Origin: Gordionus sp. m RMFG-2023
Taxonomy: Eukaryota; Nematomorpha; Gordioida; Chordodea; Parachordodidae
Length of the DNA stretch: 64,000 nucleotides
NCBI RefSeq assembly: GCF_954871325.1
Contig: NC_088775.1
Span: 71,587,561-71,651,560, forward strand
Direction of reading: 5' to 3'
Positions within the stretch are counted from its first letter, which is position 1. Each line of letters begins with the position of its first letter. Of this stretch, positions 43,001-54,419 are shown one piece after another. The translations under genes and the position numbers were made by a program. The notes beneath the pieces are model-generated. The model was not told the DNA's origin. It searched no databases and saw only the letters and a program-made list of their open reading frames with translations.

Positions 43001-46000
43001 GGAATGTCGAATTAAATAAGTGCTTATTCGTATTCGCACGACTCATCAAATATTCGATTCAATAAAAAAATTCTTTTAGTTTTCAAGATCGAAAAAATTG
43101 ATCAAATTTTGCATAAGATGATAGATTGTGAAAATAAAATTTTAAATAGAAAGAAACATGTTTCCGAATAATTTTGAATATTTTATCGATAAATATTTCA
43201 TGTAATGAAAGAGAATATTTTTACTAAAAATTTTATCCATCATTTGTTCGTTCTGAGCTTAATCATCATAATGGCAAGGTAGTTTAATAAAGCAAAATCT
43301 ATTAGTTTGAAATCTTGATGTCCGACTACCAAAATTTAAAAAAAATTTTTTGGTACCATGCCTTAAGGGGAGAGGTGGCAGGAGCGCAGCTAAAAATTTT
43401 GGGGAACCCCTTGAATTTTTGCAAATTTTAGTTTAGAATTACTTTTTTTTCTCTAATTTTTATTAATCATGCCTTGATAAATGGAGCACTTATATATTTT
43501 TTTGAATGTTGGTACTAATATTTTATAATATTGAATATATCTTGACTTGATAAACTGGGCAACATAATAAATAATACTTTGAAATATTACAAAAAAACTT
43601 TTCTTCGATAACTCATTTCATATTATTGACAATATTCTGTGGTATATTTAGATAATATTTCTTATTTGAAGAAAATATTGTGCTTATAAAATTATATGGG
43701 AATAATCCTTCATAGGTTTCTTTCCTAAATAAGAATAACCTGAAGTGCATCAAAAAATTTGAAACCCACCCCATGTACTTAAAATAAAAATAGAATTTCT
43801 AAAAAAAAAGATATAGCATATATATTTGATATTCCTCATTTAAAATACTCGTTTCTATTTTTTAAAAAATTGCAAATGTTAAACTACCCCCTCCCCCTTT
43901 CCTACTTTTAATTTTAATAAATCTATTCGCATTTCCAACACAATTCTTTACGCACAATAAATTTTATAACTTTGATAGGCAAATGTGAGATTCTATAAAA
44001 AATTAAATATTAGAAAAGCTACGATCAGATTCATACCGCAAAAATCTTAGCACCCCCCCCCTCCCATTTTCTCCTTAGCCCCATCTCCACAATTTGAGGG
44101 TGGCTTCTTAAGACCTGTGTTGCGATATTACATAATTATCGTCAATATACCTTAACTATAAATGAAATAAAATACATTCTTAAAAATAATAAAATAAAAA
44201 TATATATTTACGTTGAATAAACCATATTAATGCTATTGCCACTTATAAAATGTATAAGTAATAAAAAAGAAAATAATTTTAGCACATTAATTGGTTATAA
44301 TTTTTTTGGTTGTATTTTAATTATGTTACTTAATTAATATTAATTGCTACAATCTTTTTTTGTGTTACCAAATAATATTAATATAAAATACTTTTACCTT
44401 CGTAATAAATTAATTAAAACTTTTTTTTATTATATATAATTCCAATGAAAAAGATGAATTTAACATATCAAAAAAAATATATATCTTCACGAGTCAAAAA
44501 AAAATATCTTATTATTTATATACTATAAATTAGTGATCTGCATCGGGCCTAATTTTTCAAGCCCGGCCCGGCCCGAAATTTTTTTTAAAAAAGTTTTGCC
44601 GGCTCGCCTCGAGCCCGATTTTTTTTTAAATTTACCGGCCCGGCCCAAATTTATTTAAATATAGAAATTAATTTTTATAATTACAAAATAAAAGACATAT
44701 GTTATATGATGTCTAGTTTCTATAAATAAAATATTTTTATTTTACATAAAAAATTCAATATAAAATTGATAAATTTAGATATATTTAAAAAAATTTCCCA
44801 GGCCCGACCCGACCCGGCCCGAATTTTTTTTAAAAATATTAGGCCCGAGCTCAGCCCTACTTTTGCAGATCTCTATTATAAATATTAATTATAGTTCGGA
44901 AATTTTTAAAAACACATAAATTTAGTATAAGTATAAATTTTAAAATCTTAAATATGGCTTTTAAATACTTATTATTTGCTTGTTATGTCCAATTTAAAAC
45001 ATGATCCTTGTGAAATTTTTGGCGGCCCAGGACGAATATGGCAGTTGCCCTTTAAAACCAATAATTTACCTAAGCCTTAAAGAAATCCAAATTAGCAAAA
45101 AAAGAGAAAAATTCAAATAAATGGAGAAGAAAGAAAATTTAGTGGCCCCTAAAATGGTTTAATTTTGACGACCCGTAGGCAGATGAAAATATAGGGGTAA
45201 GTGATGGTTTGGCTAATTTTGATTTCCTTTATTTTTTACAAATTCTTATCTTTCTTGCTAATTTTGATTTCTTTGGGGGGGGGGGGGGGGGTAAAAGATA
45301 TTAAAGATGTAGGAGGGTAGTACCATTTTTCAAGTAGGAGGGGGGGAGTAATATTGTCATTGACATAGGGGTGTGGAGGTGCCTGCTACTAAGTAATTAA
45401 AACCTGCAAGTAATTATATACTACTAAAATGATTTCTATGTTGGGAGTTTTTTGCTAAAAATGATAGATAAATTGATATAAGAATTTGCAATTGGTGGAG
45501 ATCGGGAGTACTAAAGGGTTAAAATTTGGCAGGTAGTTATTTTTTTTTGCTTTATTAAAGGTTAATATAAAATAAAAACCACAAAAATTAATAGAATAAA
45601 CATGGGGAAAAACATAAAATTTAAAATTCTTTATAAAATAATATTTATTTTAAGTGGAGAAGAAGTGTGTTCTGTTTTGTATCATAATCGAAAAGACTGT
45701 AAATATTCGATTCAGGTTCAAAATTTTTAGGACAATTATTATTATTGTTATATATTTTAAAAAATCTACACAATAGAGAGAAAGTAATTATATCAGTGTA
45801 ATTTGGTGGAAAGGTGACCTTGCCAAGTAACAAGGTAAAAAATAAACGCAATTTCTGTAAAAAAAATGGGGAAATGCTATCTCCAGCCATCTTTTACATT
45901 CTGCATAGATTCGTTTAAACAAGATAACAAATATTTTTTAAGGTTACGTTAGACGATTACATATATATATATATAACTATTAGCAATTTACCCAAAGTAT

Positions 46001-49000
46001 CGATCGAATAGATTGAGGTGCAATAAACCCTGTCTAATTTGGGCATTAGAGGGACCAAGATTTGTGCCCAACTTAGACAGTTACCCAATTTACCAAGTCA
46101 ATTTATAATCAAATACTTTAGTTAAAGGGAATTTGATTAGGACTCAAAATTTTAATCAAATTAGGGAGTTGCCCGGTAAGAGATTGAATTATACAGGTTT
46201 TACTGTAATGTAACTTTATTATTCGTAAAAATAAGAGTTTAAAAAAAGCTTTCAATATCTATATTTTTAGAGAAGTAAAAATAAAAAAATCAAATTTAGA
46301 CCTATACATTAAACACAAGATTTAAAATTAATAAAGGAATTTTTTTTCAGAAGCCCAAACCGTTAAGTGTTAAGTTATGGTCATTAAGGTTAAAAATATT
46401 TTAAAAAGGTTTCAAAATTTTTCAAGAAATTGGGAAAAAATATGTGATATAAAAAGATTGATTAAAAAAAGAGGGGAATTAAATAGCAATTTAGTAACTC
46501 CCCAAGGATAAAATAATAAAGTGTCTCAATTCTCAAAAAAAATTGAAATGGCCTTACAATTAAATAAAAGCGATTTAAAAAACGACTAAAATTTCTGTAT
46601 ATATAAAGAATGGGTCAGCTATTTTTAAGAATTTTCCCAAGGTTTAGTTAGGGTTTATTAAATTATTTCCCTCCGGAACACTTTTTTAGAATCTAAAAAA
46701 GAGGATAGAATTCCTAAGGGCAAAATTTTGATTCTAACTAAATTTGTGCGATAACTGAAATTAGAATCTTATAATATCGGGTGGCGAATTTCGGGTGAAA
46801 ATTTTGTCCACCAACAAATTCAAAATTATTTCACTATCGAATAGCGTTATGCATCTTTTGAGAGCTCGAATTAATCTAATTAAACTCTGCAGAATTAATT
46901 TGATGTATTATCAAAATTGAATCGATATTTCGCCCCTGAAAAATTTATTGTGTACAACATATATGATATTTCAAACTTTAACAAAAAAATATGAATATGC
47001 TAATTTTAATCAATTATTTTATATTCCTTAGACACTGTGTGTCCGCTAATGCGTCTGACCCACGGCTATTAAGGGCTTTTCAATTATATAAAATTGGAAA
47101 TGAAAGGCTCGATGTCCTCCCTAGTACTTCCATTAAAATTTTATAAATGGCAATGAATGGCATGCGATTAGGCTTCAACATAGTTCCTATAATTGCGTTA
47201 GTTTATAATTATCGTTAGCCCAGGTCTAGCCTGTCTGATCAAAAATATCAGACCATTGTATAGGCTAAAAAAAAGGTTAACTCAGTAAAATCCAAATCCC
47301 TTACCTCAACCGAATTCCCCAATAAAAGCAATGGAGTCACTCTAGTGAATAAGAAAAGTTGTAAAATCTCTTAACATGAGATTTCTTGCTTCATCCATCA
47401 TTTCGTCATACTTTAATTATGACCGCGTTTTACAATAAAAAGTCGGCAAATATTATTGTAAAATTTTTAACTATTTTTGTTACTAGTTTCATGTTATATA
47501 CAATATATTTTAATTAGGTTTTTATATAGTAATTTTTAAATACTTTTTTATACCCATCTCATGTTATAAATTATACAGTATATTTTAATTTTGTACGAGT
47601 ATCAAAAATGGAAAATAGTAAGGCAAAATTTTTTTTTAAATAAATTTCTTAATTGGTAGTATCAAATTTAATAAAATATTGTAAAAAAAATGTATTATAA
47701 TATGATATTAATAATGTATTATATTAATGCATTAAACTTCTTTCTTTTTAAAGACTTCTTTCTTAAATATTAAATTAGTTAATGTAATGTAATATAAAAT
47801 AATTTATGAAAAATTTCAATAATTTAATATTAAAAATCTAAACTTTTTCTTCAATAGATTTCGTTTTAAAAATGTGTTTTGTATTAAATGAGACATAATT
47901 TAGAAATAAATTTTTGTAAAATATATCCTCCTTCCTTAAACTACGGTCATATACCAGCGCGTTATAACATTTAAGCAGATAATGTTGAAAGGTACCAAAC
48001 CCGAACGCGTTGTAGAACACCGTTATATTTGGATATTTCGTATTCGATATTAAAATATATTTAAAACTACTCTGCATAATTTATAATTTAATTTTTTAAA
48101 TATAATGAGTACCACAATTTCACAAACACTCAAAAGCTATATGCTCTGCTATGGCTTTAGTCCTAATTTAGAAATAAAAAATTTTTGACTGTAAGAAAAA
48201 AAGGGAAATTATCTCTAGATTATAGTTTGTATTGTGTATATTATAAACATTTAAAAAATTAATCTAATTTAAAGTAATCTAAACATCTGAACCTATAATA
48301 TTGTCCCCAAGTTTCTCTAATTATTTGAAAGCGAATTTTCCTATATTTCAAAATCAAAAGAGATAGAATGCTTTGATTTTAAACTTATTATAAATATATT
48401 CTAAAATTTAAAAAATATATATTGTATTTAAATATACCGAGAAGCTATTTTTCAAGTTTTTGGTGCTGGTTTCAGCCACGCTGACGTGCTTCAAATCGAT
48501 CTCGTCAAATATTGAGGACTGTGATTTTTTCAAAACATTCAAATTTTTTTTTTAATATTTTAATAAATTTAAAGGGATATTTTATTTTTACATTTACTGT
48601 CAAGAAGAATTAAATTTTTAAATAAAAATATCAAGTGTATAAAGAAATTTTTAATAAAATATATACTATTGTATAATAGGAAAATGACAGAAATGTCTTT
48701 TATTTTGTTTAAAAAAACAGTGATAAATTATCGGAGAAAAAAATAGGAAAAGAGGAAGACCATTAAATGGCTTTTAAAATAAAATATTCACATCTTATAC
48801 AATTACTATCAATAATATATTGGAAAGGTTTTCTTTATTTATTTTTTGTTGTACTTATAGTTATGTTATATTTTTTTTATTTGTAGAATAATGAAATTAC
48901 AATATATTTTGTCGACCAAATAAGTTAATTGCTATGTTATAATATATAAGAAACTCGTAGAGATTCACATTTACAGACTTGTCACGAGTGTACAAAAAAC

Positions 49001-52000
49001 CAGAGTTTATAAAATTTGGCCATTTTTATAAGTTTTTAACAACCCAGCCAGCCTGGATTTTCCCGCGTTTCAAATATTGCATTTTTTACTTTAAAACTTT
49101 CAGGTTGCAGATCTTTATATATATAATGAATACGTTTAAAAAATTTTAAGAGATACCAAAGGGACTAATTTTTCCTTATTACCAATAGAAATAGGGAGGT
49201 CATTATTTTTTTATGTCAATAAGTTAGATTTTAATGAATTTGTTGTCAAATTTTGAAAAAAAATTATCCCCTTCAATGCCAACGATTAAAAGATTTTTTT
49301 ACAACACATCAGCACATCTTTTATATAGCAGTTCAAATACTTTCTTACCCATTTGTAGCGCAGATAATTAATATTTAGTAAATGTGACCATGGGGGCAGG
49401 CCTGTCTAAGATTATTGTCAAAATTTTGGATTTTATAAGAGTAACCTCTAAATTACATTTTTAAATATAGCATTATGAAAACGTATCACAAATACTTATG
49501 ATAAGTAATCAGTAATATACCTTTTCATCCTTAGCATAATATAGCTTTTGATTTCCAAGTCGAAAGTACCTTTTCTGCCATCGCTAAATAAATAATATAA
49601 TATCTAAATTTATATATTAAGGGCATAATTCAAATTCTCGCGAAAATGAAGTTGTGATTATAAAGGAAAGTAATTCATTTTTTTACTTGTTTCTAAAACA
49701 CTCACCATATCGATTAAATTCGTTATTTATTGTGATCACGCATGTAAAAGTACATTTAAAAAAGACTAAATTGGTCCTTAGAAAATCAAATCTACTAAAT
49801 CTATATAAAATTAAATCTTTATATTTCTTTTATGGATCGGAGACAAAAAAACTTTACTACAACCCTGACGATTTTGAAAATAAAACCTTTCAGCTCAGAT
49901 AACACATAAATAATATGAAGGACACACATTTCAAATAGAACCTCTACCCATAATCTAACCAAATCCAGATAAATTCGATTGTTAGAAAAGAAAGAACACT
50001 CTGAGATTCGTTCAACAGATTATATGGAACAAAACATCACATCAGAAATGCCGTTACTCCTTTTCTCAACTATGGTGGTCAAAAAAAATAATATTATCCA
50101 AGAAATTACTTCTCTAAACTATTAAATCCATCTTGAGCCTTCAAGTATCGTATAAACATGCGTCGCGGCTACAAATAAAAGCTCACTAGAATACTTCGTT
50201 AAAATCCAAGATCAAAAATGTATTAATATTTAATTTTAGGAAAATATAAGTAAGAATAAAATATATTTTTATTAGATTAATTCTAAAATTAAATAATTAT
50301 CACCATTAACTAACCCTGCATTCACAGTTAGCGAGCATTCACAGAAGTATATAGAAAAACCGCGCCAATATGAATGAGGGGTCAAAAAAACAGCCAGCAC
50401 TTATCTCATATTCGGCATATTAATATTAAAAGCATATTAAAGAAAAAGGTGATTTCCATTAACAAATTAATGATAATTGTTTTTTTTTTTGAATCAAACC
50501 TATAAAAAAAGGTGATATGTTTAACTTTTAATATATCTATTTTTCTAAACAACTTGGCTAATGGTATTTTTAAATATGACCCGTTTGAACTTTTAACTAA
50601 AATAAGGTGGCAGAAAAACTTGGATCTACAAATCTTGAGGTTTATATTATATTATTTTGGCTAAAACCTTAATCGAGCTGTTTACCCAAGCAGTTTAACA
50701 TCACTAAGCAATGATATTTCTCAGAATTTAAAGAAAAAGTTTTGTTAACTTGTTTTAAATACAATAAACCAAAGAATTTATCAACGAAGAATTTCTATTG
50801 CTAATATAACCAGAGATACAAACCGAACCCAATCCGTTAAAAATTTGCCACTCGAACCGGTATTTCTAAAGAGGTCTGCGAATAGGGTCGAGCCTTTTGA
50901 TAACCTAAATCTTTTAAAGATTATCAATAATAAATTTCGATTTTTAGATATTTTTGCACATTGCTATTTGAGAAACAAGTGTTCCCAACCATAGAATATT
51001 TTCCCTCCTTATCTTATAGATATTATTTGACAAAATAGAATCTTGAAAATTTATTTATTGTATATATGACTTAAAAGGGATTGATAAAATATTAAAAAAT
51101 GTGCCGCTCTGTAATAGATCTAAAATATTGTTAGAGCAGGCTAAATGTAAATTCGCCAGCTATACTTCTCACAAACATGCTGATAATTTTTGATAGACTA
51201 TTCTGTTTTTTTCCAATGGTATTAGTCAATGACGATACGATCTTTAGCATATCTCAATATAACATTGCAAATGAGTTTATTTTTAATAATATTACCTTCT
51301 GTTCTTTTTGTTTAAATAAGTTGTACCTATATAATAGCTTTTTGAAACTCTAATAAATCAAGTTGATTTCTCAAATAATAACGTTATTTACACATTGTAA
51401 ATCCAAATAATGCCTATACTACCATTTCTCTTATCTCTCATCTTATAGCGACTCAATAATTGGTCAATGCTTGCCGAAATATATATTGTAGCATCATTTT
51501 TGTGATTTTTTTCTATAATTTTTTCTACAGACAGAACACCATAGTATACCGACTATCTTCTTCTACAGGTTTACTACCATCTTGGAGGAAAGAAATATAT
51601 AGAGGCTGAGATATCACCTAGTTTTAGGGCAATGCAAAAATTATTTATAAGGGTTTTAAAAAGATAGAAAGTCTGGTAGCATCTTAGGAATCGAGTGCAA
51701 AAATTATCTTTCTTTCTAATGGCCACGAAGCATTATTACATTATTCTAAAGGGTGGAGCAAAATTTATGAACACTCCTAAAATATTATCTATTTAGATAA
51801 AGCTTTTTCAATCGAGCACTTCTTAATCGATTTTTTTTTAAAACTTTGAAGAAGGCAATTATGATTTTACAATAATAAACATTTGCAATTAAAAGATTTA
51901 ATTGCCTATATAAAAAAAAGTAAATAATAAGAAATATAGAATAGAATAATAATCGTGGTTTGTTAGATAAATAATATGGGGGCAGACAAACCCTTCTACA

Positions 52001-52817
52001 ATATGGGGAGGGAGGGATTAACGCAAGATCGTAGTTGAAATTAAGAAGGGAAGAGGGGGAAGGGCGTATAGGGAGTTGCGAATATGTGATTTCATTATGA
52101 GGATTTTGATTTCTTATGAATTTCTTAATTTTGAATTTTTTTGCTAATTTTGTCTTTGATTCGCATATTAACTAATTTTCCTCTTTGATTCTCTTCTCGT
52201 TAATTTTTATTTCCTTTTTGCTTGGGTAGGAGGCGGGGAGTGGAATAGAAATGTCTGGAGTGATCGTTTTATCTATATGCCAGGAACTTGTATAAATAAT
52301 CACATTTTCGCTGTCAGTCGTATACAACAATACTCCGAGCTAGAATACAAACCTTTCCAGTTTTCTTTTGTTAAAATTTCTATAAAAAAAGTAGATAAAC
52401 CTAAACTTTTAATTCAAGGGGTCCCTAGAAGGCGCTGGTTCAGCTATGACACTGCCCAGCTACCGTGGTTATTACTTTTCTATTCTCCGCATTGACTTAG
52501 TTTACACAGATAAAACTAAGTCTTAATATTTCCAAATTTTAATATATTATTTTTAATAATCCTGTAATTTTTTTTTACAAATCAAAATAACGCTAAAAAC
52601 ATTTTTTAAAAGAACCTATATTATCACATCACATAAGTCGTAAAAAATCTTATTATTTTTTGTATTCGCTTATTTTACTATCTAAATACATTTTTGAAAT
52701 TAAATAAATGATCGTAAATGTAGAGACAAACGCAAAAGGCAATAATATATAAAATTTTTAAAATACTTGAAACGATTTCGAAGATTGTTTCATGAGATAT
52801 CCCTCTTTAATACATTG
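30164..52817 (-). CDS. Type II diacylglycerol kinase (delta/eta-like), 5' end incomplete
   Basis: It phosphorylates diacylglycerol to phosphatidic acid with ATP, ending DAG signalling at membranes. Fifteen exons join in phase: 52817-52767, 49583-49521, 48518-48438, 42557-42471, 41373-41244, 41003-40897, 40299-40171, 39420-39166, 38922-38840, 37690-37582, 37150-37011, 36659-36436, 35944-35681, 34657-34329, 34060-30164, about 1982 residues. Domain order is PH, C1, C1, catalytic ([26 protein letters not shown]), long linker, accessory ([21 protein letters not shown]) and SAM, as in human DGK delta/eta (about 1200 residues). The excess length is mostly Asn/Ser-rich linker. All zinc ligands of both C1 domains are present. 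The initiator exon is not identified with confidence. The gene is convergent with the GPCR. Confidence 0.93.
34329..34657 (-). CDS. DGK exon: linker
   Basis: Bounded by acceptor TATAAAG and the strong donor GAT|GTAAGT in phase 0. An alternative acceptor upstream (ACATAG) would create a stop at the junction, so it is rejected. The protein is Asn/Asp-rich with no known domain. Confidence 0.82.
34658..35680 (-). other. DGK intron
   Basis: AT-rich, about 1.0 kb; nothing is recognised in it. Confidence 0.7.
35681..35944 (-). CDS. DGK exon: charged linker
   Basis: Encodes a Lys/Asp/Glu-rich segment ([20 protein letters not shown]). Phases 1 to 1 fit both neighbours. There is little sequence conservation outside this genome, as expected for the linker. 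Confidence 0.85.
35945..36435 (-). other. DGK intron
   Basis: AT-rich, about 0.5 kb; no feature seen. Confidence 0.7.
36436..36659 (-). CDS. DGK exon: WSVMVY and linker
   Basis: Begins [13 protein letters not shown], matching the LDRWSIMVYE junction of the family, then a Pro/Ser-rich stretch. Acceptor GCAACAG; donor CGCG|GTTAGA in phase 1. Confidence 0.9.
36660..37010 (-). other. DGK intron
   Basis: A 351 nt AT-rich intron; no feature seen. Confidence 0.7.
37011..37150 (-). CDS. DGK exon: catalytic GTGND motif
   Basis: Encodes [20 protein letters not shown], then acidic residues and SVKMLDR. Donor ATAG|GTATTT is in phase 2. Confidence 0.96.
37151..37581 (-). other. DGK intron
   Basis: A 431 nt AT-rich intron with a T/C-rich patch near 37185-37225; nothing else. 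Confidence 0.7.
37582..37690 (-). CDS. DGK exon: catalytic GGDG motif
   Basis: Encodes [20 protein letters not shown] then [18 protein letters not shown] is the ATP-binding motif. Acceptor ATTCCAG; donor AAA|GTATAA. Confidence 0.96.
37758..38227. mobile_element. Non-autonomous element with CAGGGTRTCGAA ends
   Basis: The left end CAGGGTGTCGAATCG and the reverse-complemented right end CAGGGTATCGAACCG are inverted repeats, with further internal TATAACGG(C/T)T words. It lies in a DGK intron. No target duplication is visible, so assignment to hAT rests on the CAGGG terminus only. Confidence 0.6.
38228..38839 (-). other. Remainder of DGK intron
   Basis: AT-rich, with no recognised feature. The + frame at 38182-38472 starts inside the repeat and is not gene-like. 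Confidence 0.65.
38840..38922 (-). CDS. DGK exon: catalytic domain
   Basis: Encodes [20 protein letters not shown] and continues VFG. Phase 2 donor GG|GTTAAT joins correctly to the next exon; the alternative GTATTT donor would break the frame. Confidence 0.93.
39166..39420 (-). CDS. DGK exon: C1 end and catalytic-domain start
   Basis: Starts [19 protein letters not shown], the end of the second C1, passes through an acidic, Asn-rich spacer and ends with [14 protein letters not shown], the start of the DAGK catalytic domain. Acceptor TCCCTAG; donor CAG|GTTATT. Confidence 0.95.
39421..40170 (-). other. DGK intron with G-tracts
   Basis: It contains several G-runs around 39655-39775, including ten consecutive G near 39762. 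Otherwise AT-rich. Confidence 0.65.
40171..40299 (-). CDS. DGK exon: second C1 domain, N-terminal part
   Basis: Encodes [19 protein letters not shown], then [19 protein letters not shown], the family's highly conserved second C1. Acceptor ATTAAAG; donor ACG|GTTCAT in phase 0. Confidence 0.95.
40722..40795. repeat. Fragment of GC-rich miniature hAT family
   Basis: Starts near GAGCCCTGCAGGTCGGCC and has GGGTTTGGGC and GGATCGGGC islands. One end only; it lies in the DGK intron between the two C1 domains. Confidence 0.5.
40897..41003 (-). CDS. DGK exon: first C1 domain, C-terminal part
   Basis: Encodes [19 protein letters not shown] followed by TTLAS, completing the zinc ligands (Cys, His, Cys, Cys). 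Donor AAT|GTATTA is in phase 0. Confidence 0.95.
41244..41373 (-). CDS. DGK exon: first C1 domain, N-terminal part
   Basis: Encodes [20 protein letters not shown] followed by [12 protein letters not shown]. The zinc-ligand His and first three Cys of C1 are present. Acceptor ATTTAAG; donor GAAA|GTATAT in phase 1. Confidence 0.95.
41374..42470 (-). other. DGK intron
   Basis: AT-rich with pyrimidine-rich patches near 41400-41490 and 42280-42380; no gene or repeat family recognised. Confidence 0.7.
42471..42557 (-). CDS. DGK exon: PH domain end (87 nt)
   Basis: After acceptor CTTTTAAG it encodes [20 protein letters not shown] and WMNLFKNIN. The RKEME.W segment is the C-terminal PH helix. Donor AAC|GTAAAA is in phase 0. 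Confidence 0.92.
44531..44875. mobile_element. Non-autonomous hAT-type element, GC-rich family
   Basis: The left end TAGTGATCTGCATCGG is the same as in the 21046 element; the right end reads TAGAGATCTGCA in reverse complement. The flanks CTATAAAT and TTATAAAT match at 7 of 8. It is a shorter relative without the internal 189 bp duplication. Confidence 0.85.
46021..46205. mobile_element. pogo/Tigger-like miniature element
   Basis: Termini CAATAAACCCTGTCTAATTT (left) and, in reverse complement, CAGTAAAACCTGTATAATTC are typical of pogo-group Tc1/mariner MITEs. TA follows the right end (46206-46207); the left flank is TG, so the expected TA duplication is only half preserved. Confidence 0.7.
48438..48518 (-). 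CDS. DGK exon: PH domain (81 nt)
   Basis: After acceptor ATCACAG it encodes [20 protein letters not shown] and then NLKNSFS, matching IFDEVDLTDASVAESSTKN of DGK delta. Donor TCG|GTATAT is in phase 0. Confidence 0.93.
48519..49520 (-). other. DGK intron
   Basis: AT-rich, about 1.0 kb, with a degraded GC-rich patch near 49030-49080. Nothing else is recognised. Confidence 0.65.
49521..49583 (-). CDS. DGK exon: PH domain (63 nt)
   Basis: After acceptor TTATTTAG it encodes [19 protein letters not shown] and ends at donor AAAAG|GTATAT, matching the KRRYFKL..TLYYAK strand of the family. Confidence 0.92.
49584..52766 (-). other. DGK intron between PH exons (3.2 kb)
   Basis: Mostly AT-rich. A short GC-rich hAT-type end (AAAGAGGTCTGCG, 50869) and a G-rich patch at 51975-52070 are visible. 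The + frame at 52277-52495 has no motif. Confidence 0.65.
52767..52817 (-). CDS. DGK exon: PH domain start (51 nt)
   Basis: A 17-codon microexon, [17 protein letters not shown], matching KEGML/KQ..SFQ at the start of the DGK delta/eta PH domain. The acceptor CACTGCAG lies inside a tandem duplication (52811-52935); donor CAA|GTATTT is in phase 0. Confidence 0.88.
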
Positions 52818-52935
52818 CTGCAGTGTTATAAAATAAAATAATAAATATATAATTAAGCAATAAAGCCAGGCCGCCTGCTGCAATGTTAAAAGATAAAAAA
52901 ATAAATATATAATTAAGTAGTAAAGTCAAGCCGCC
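52811..52935. repeat. Tandem duplication of about 64 bp overlapping a DGK acceptor
   Basis: GCTGCAGTGTTATAAAA and GCTGCAATGTTAAAAGA start two successive similar units that share AATAAATATATAATTAAG and a GGCCGCCT/AGCCGCCT end. The first unit contains the splice acceptor of the 52817 exon; the second has lost the AG. Confidence 0.75.
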
Positions 52936-53590
52936 TACCAAATTAGCAACTTCTACAAATTGAAGACATCCAATTTTAGTATTTATCTTCAATGCGGTCA
53001 GTTGAACTTTTATAGAAAAGGATTTCAGTCTTATTGAACTGTTATCAAAAGTATAAAAAAAATATCATAAATGATTATACCATTTATAAATCGCTAGTTG
53101 TATAGTAAGTAATAAGTAATGGACGGTAAATATTTCTGCATATAATTATATCCAAATTAATTAGTATAATAATAGTATAATTGAATTACATTGGGCATGA
53201 ATATAAAAATTTTGAAAACTATGACTTAATTTGAAACATTTTAAAATAAATATTTTAAAAAAAAAATTTAATAGAAATGTCTATTATTTTTCACATTTTA
53301 AAAAAAATAAAATATTTAAAAGTTAATCAATAATTTAATATTATTATAATTTAAAAAATTTAATTTAATTAGATAAATATTTTTTAAAATAATTAATTTT
53401 TTTCCACCAAAATATTATTGCTATATTAAGAATTCCAATTCCATTTTCATGTAATTACATTTACAATATTAATTATACTGTTTATTTTTTCATTATAATT
53501 TTTATTTATTTTTCTTATTATTTATAAGGTTTCCTTTTCCATTTATAAAAATCATTAAATTTAAACAGGAAAAAAAATTGGATAAAGAAC

Positions 53591-53818
53591 CTTGTAGATT
53601 GTATGTACTACAGTTTCGGGTAGATCTTTGACAGTTGGCCGACCAAAACATGGCCGGGGAGGGTCAGGTCGAGAAAATAAAATATGACTCAGACTTAAAA
53701 ATAAATAAAAAATACGGGCTTTATTAGAAAAGAAGAATTCATTATTTATAAAATATAATTTGGCAGCCATGGCCAATATATCCTCCCTGCTCATGTCTAT
53801 AATATATTTTGTGTACAA
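53591..53818 (-). CDS. Possible 5' exon of the DGK gene
   Basis: A minus-strand open frame ends FGRPTVKDLPETVVHTIYK at donor AAG|GTTCTT, phase 0, which would join in frame to the PH start exon. The region is clearly more GC-rich than its surroundings, and ATG codons precede it (one at 53818). The protein shows no known motif, and the hydrophobic middle (IFYLFLSLSHILF) is odd for a DGK N-terminus. It could be a chance frame. Confidence 0.3.
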
Positions 53819-54419
53819 TCTTGTTAGGTTTTGATTAAAGGAAAAATGAATTAATTTTCCTTTTAATCAATTACCAAACAAATCTTAAAAATTCCTAAAA
53901 TCGTAAGCGGAACTAAACCACTATAAAAAAAATCAAAAAACAAACGAATAAAAAACCATTATATCCGGTTCATATATTTAAATCAAAGCCAGTTGATTTC
54001 GATCTTTGGCGTTATCATGGAAAAGAATATTTAGGAAAACGAAATGAGGAGGTACGTATCCTGCTTGGATTAAACTTATAGAATCAAGGTCCTATTCGAC
54101 CCCGACAGATCAAGTTCCCGATAGCATATTCGGCCTCAGATGAAATGGGATTTTTCTAAACCCAAGCTCAACCCAAATTTTTTATAATTTTTAGGCACAA
54201 CCTTTTGTAGGAGTCAAATTGCAGTGGTTCTATTATGATTATCCAAAAAAAAATCAAACCATTTTAATGGATACCCGAGCTAACTTGCATAACGAACTAG
54301 AACGTAATGGTTATAAATTTTAGCATCCTGAGTATAATTGAATCATTTAAAAACAGGTTTTATTCCTTCCTTTTGCAATAATTGATTGATTGTGTTTAAA
54401 AAAAAGGAACCTCAAAATT

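Larger units (their letters stand above)
42558..48437 (-). other. Large DGK intron (5.9 kb)
   Basis: It holds the hAT-type element at 44531-44875 and the pogo-like element at 46021-46205. A C-run lies near 42895, a G-run of 17 near 45275, and a single CAGGAGCGCAGCT end near 43378 resembles the hAT A/C termini. No exon was recognised; frames at 45645-45890 and 47838-48077 lack motifs. Confidence 0.7.

Noticed and set aside
45645-45890. Minus-strand 81-residue frame in the large DGK intron
   Set aside because: It contains an Asn run from a trinucleotide repeat and no motif; phase and homology do not fit a DGK exon.
52277-52495. + strand 72-residue frame
   Set aside because: No recognisable domain and no splice context; probably chance.
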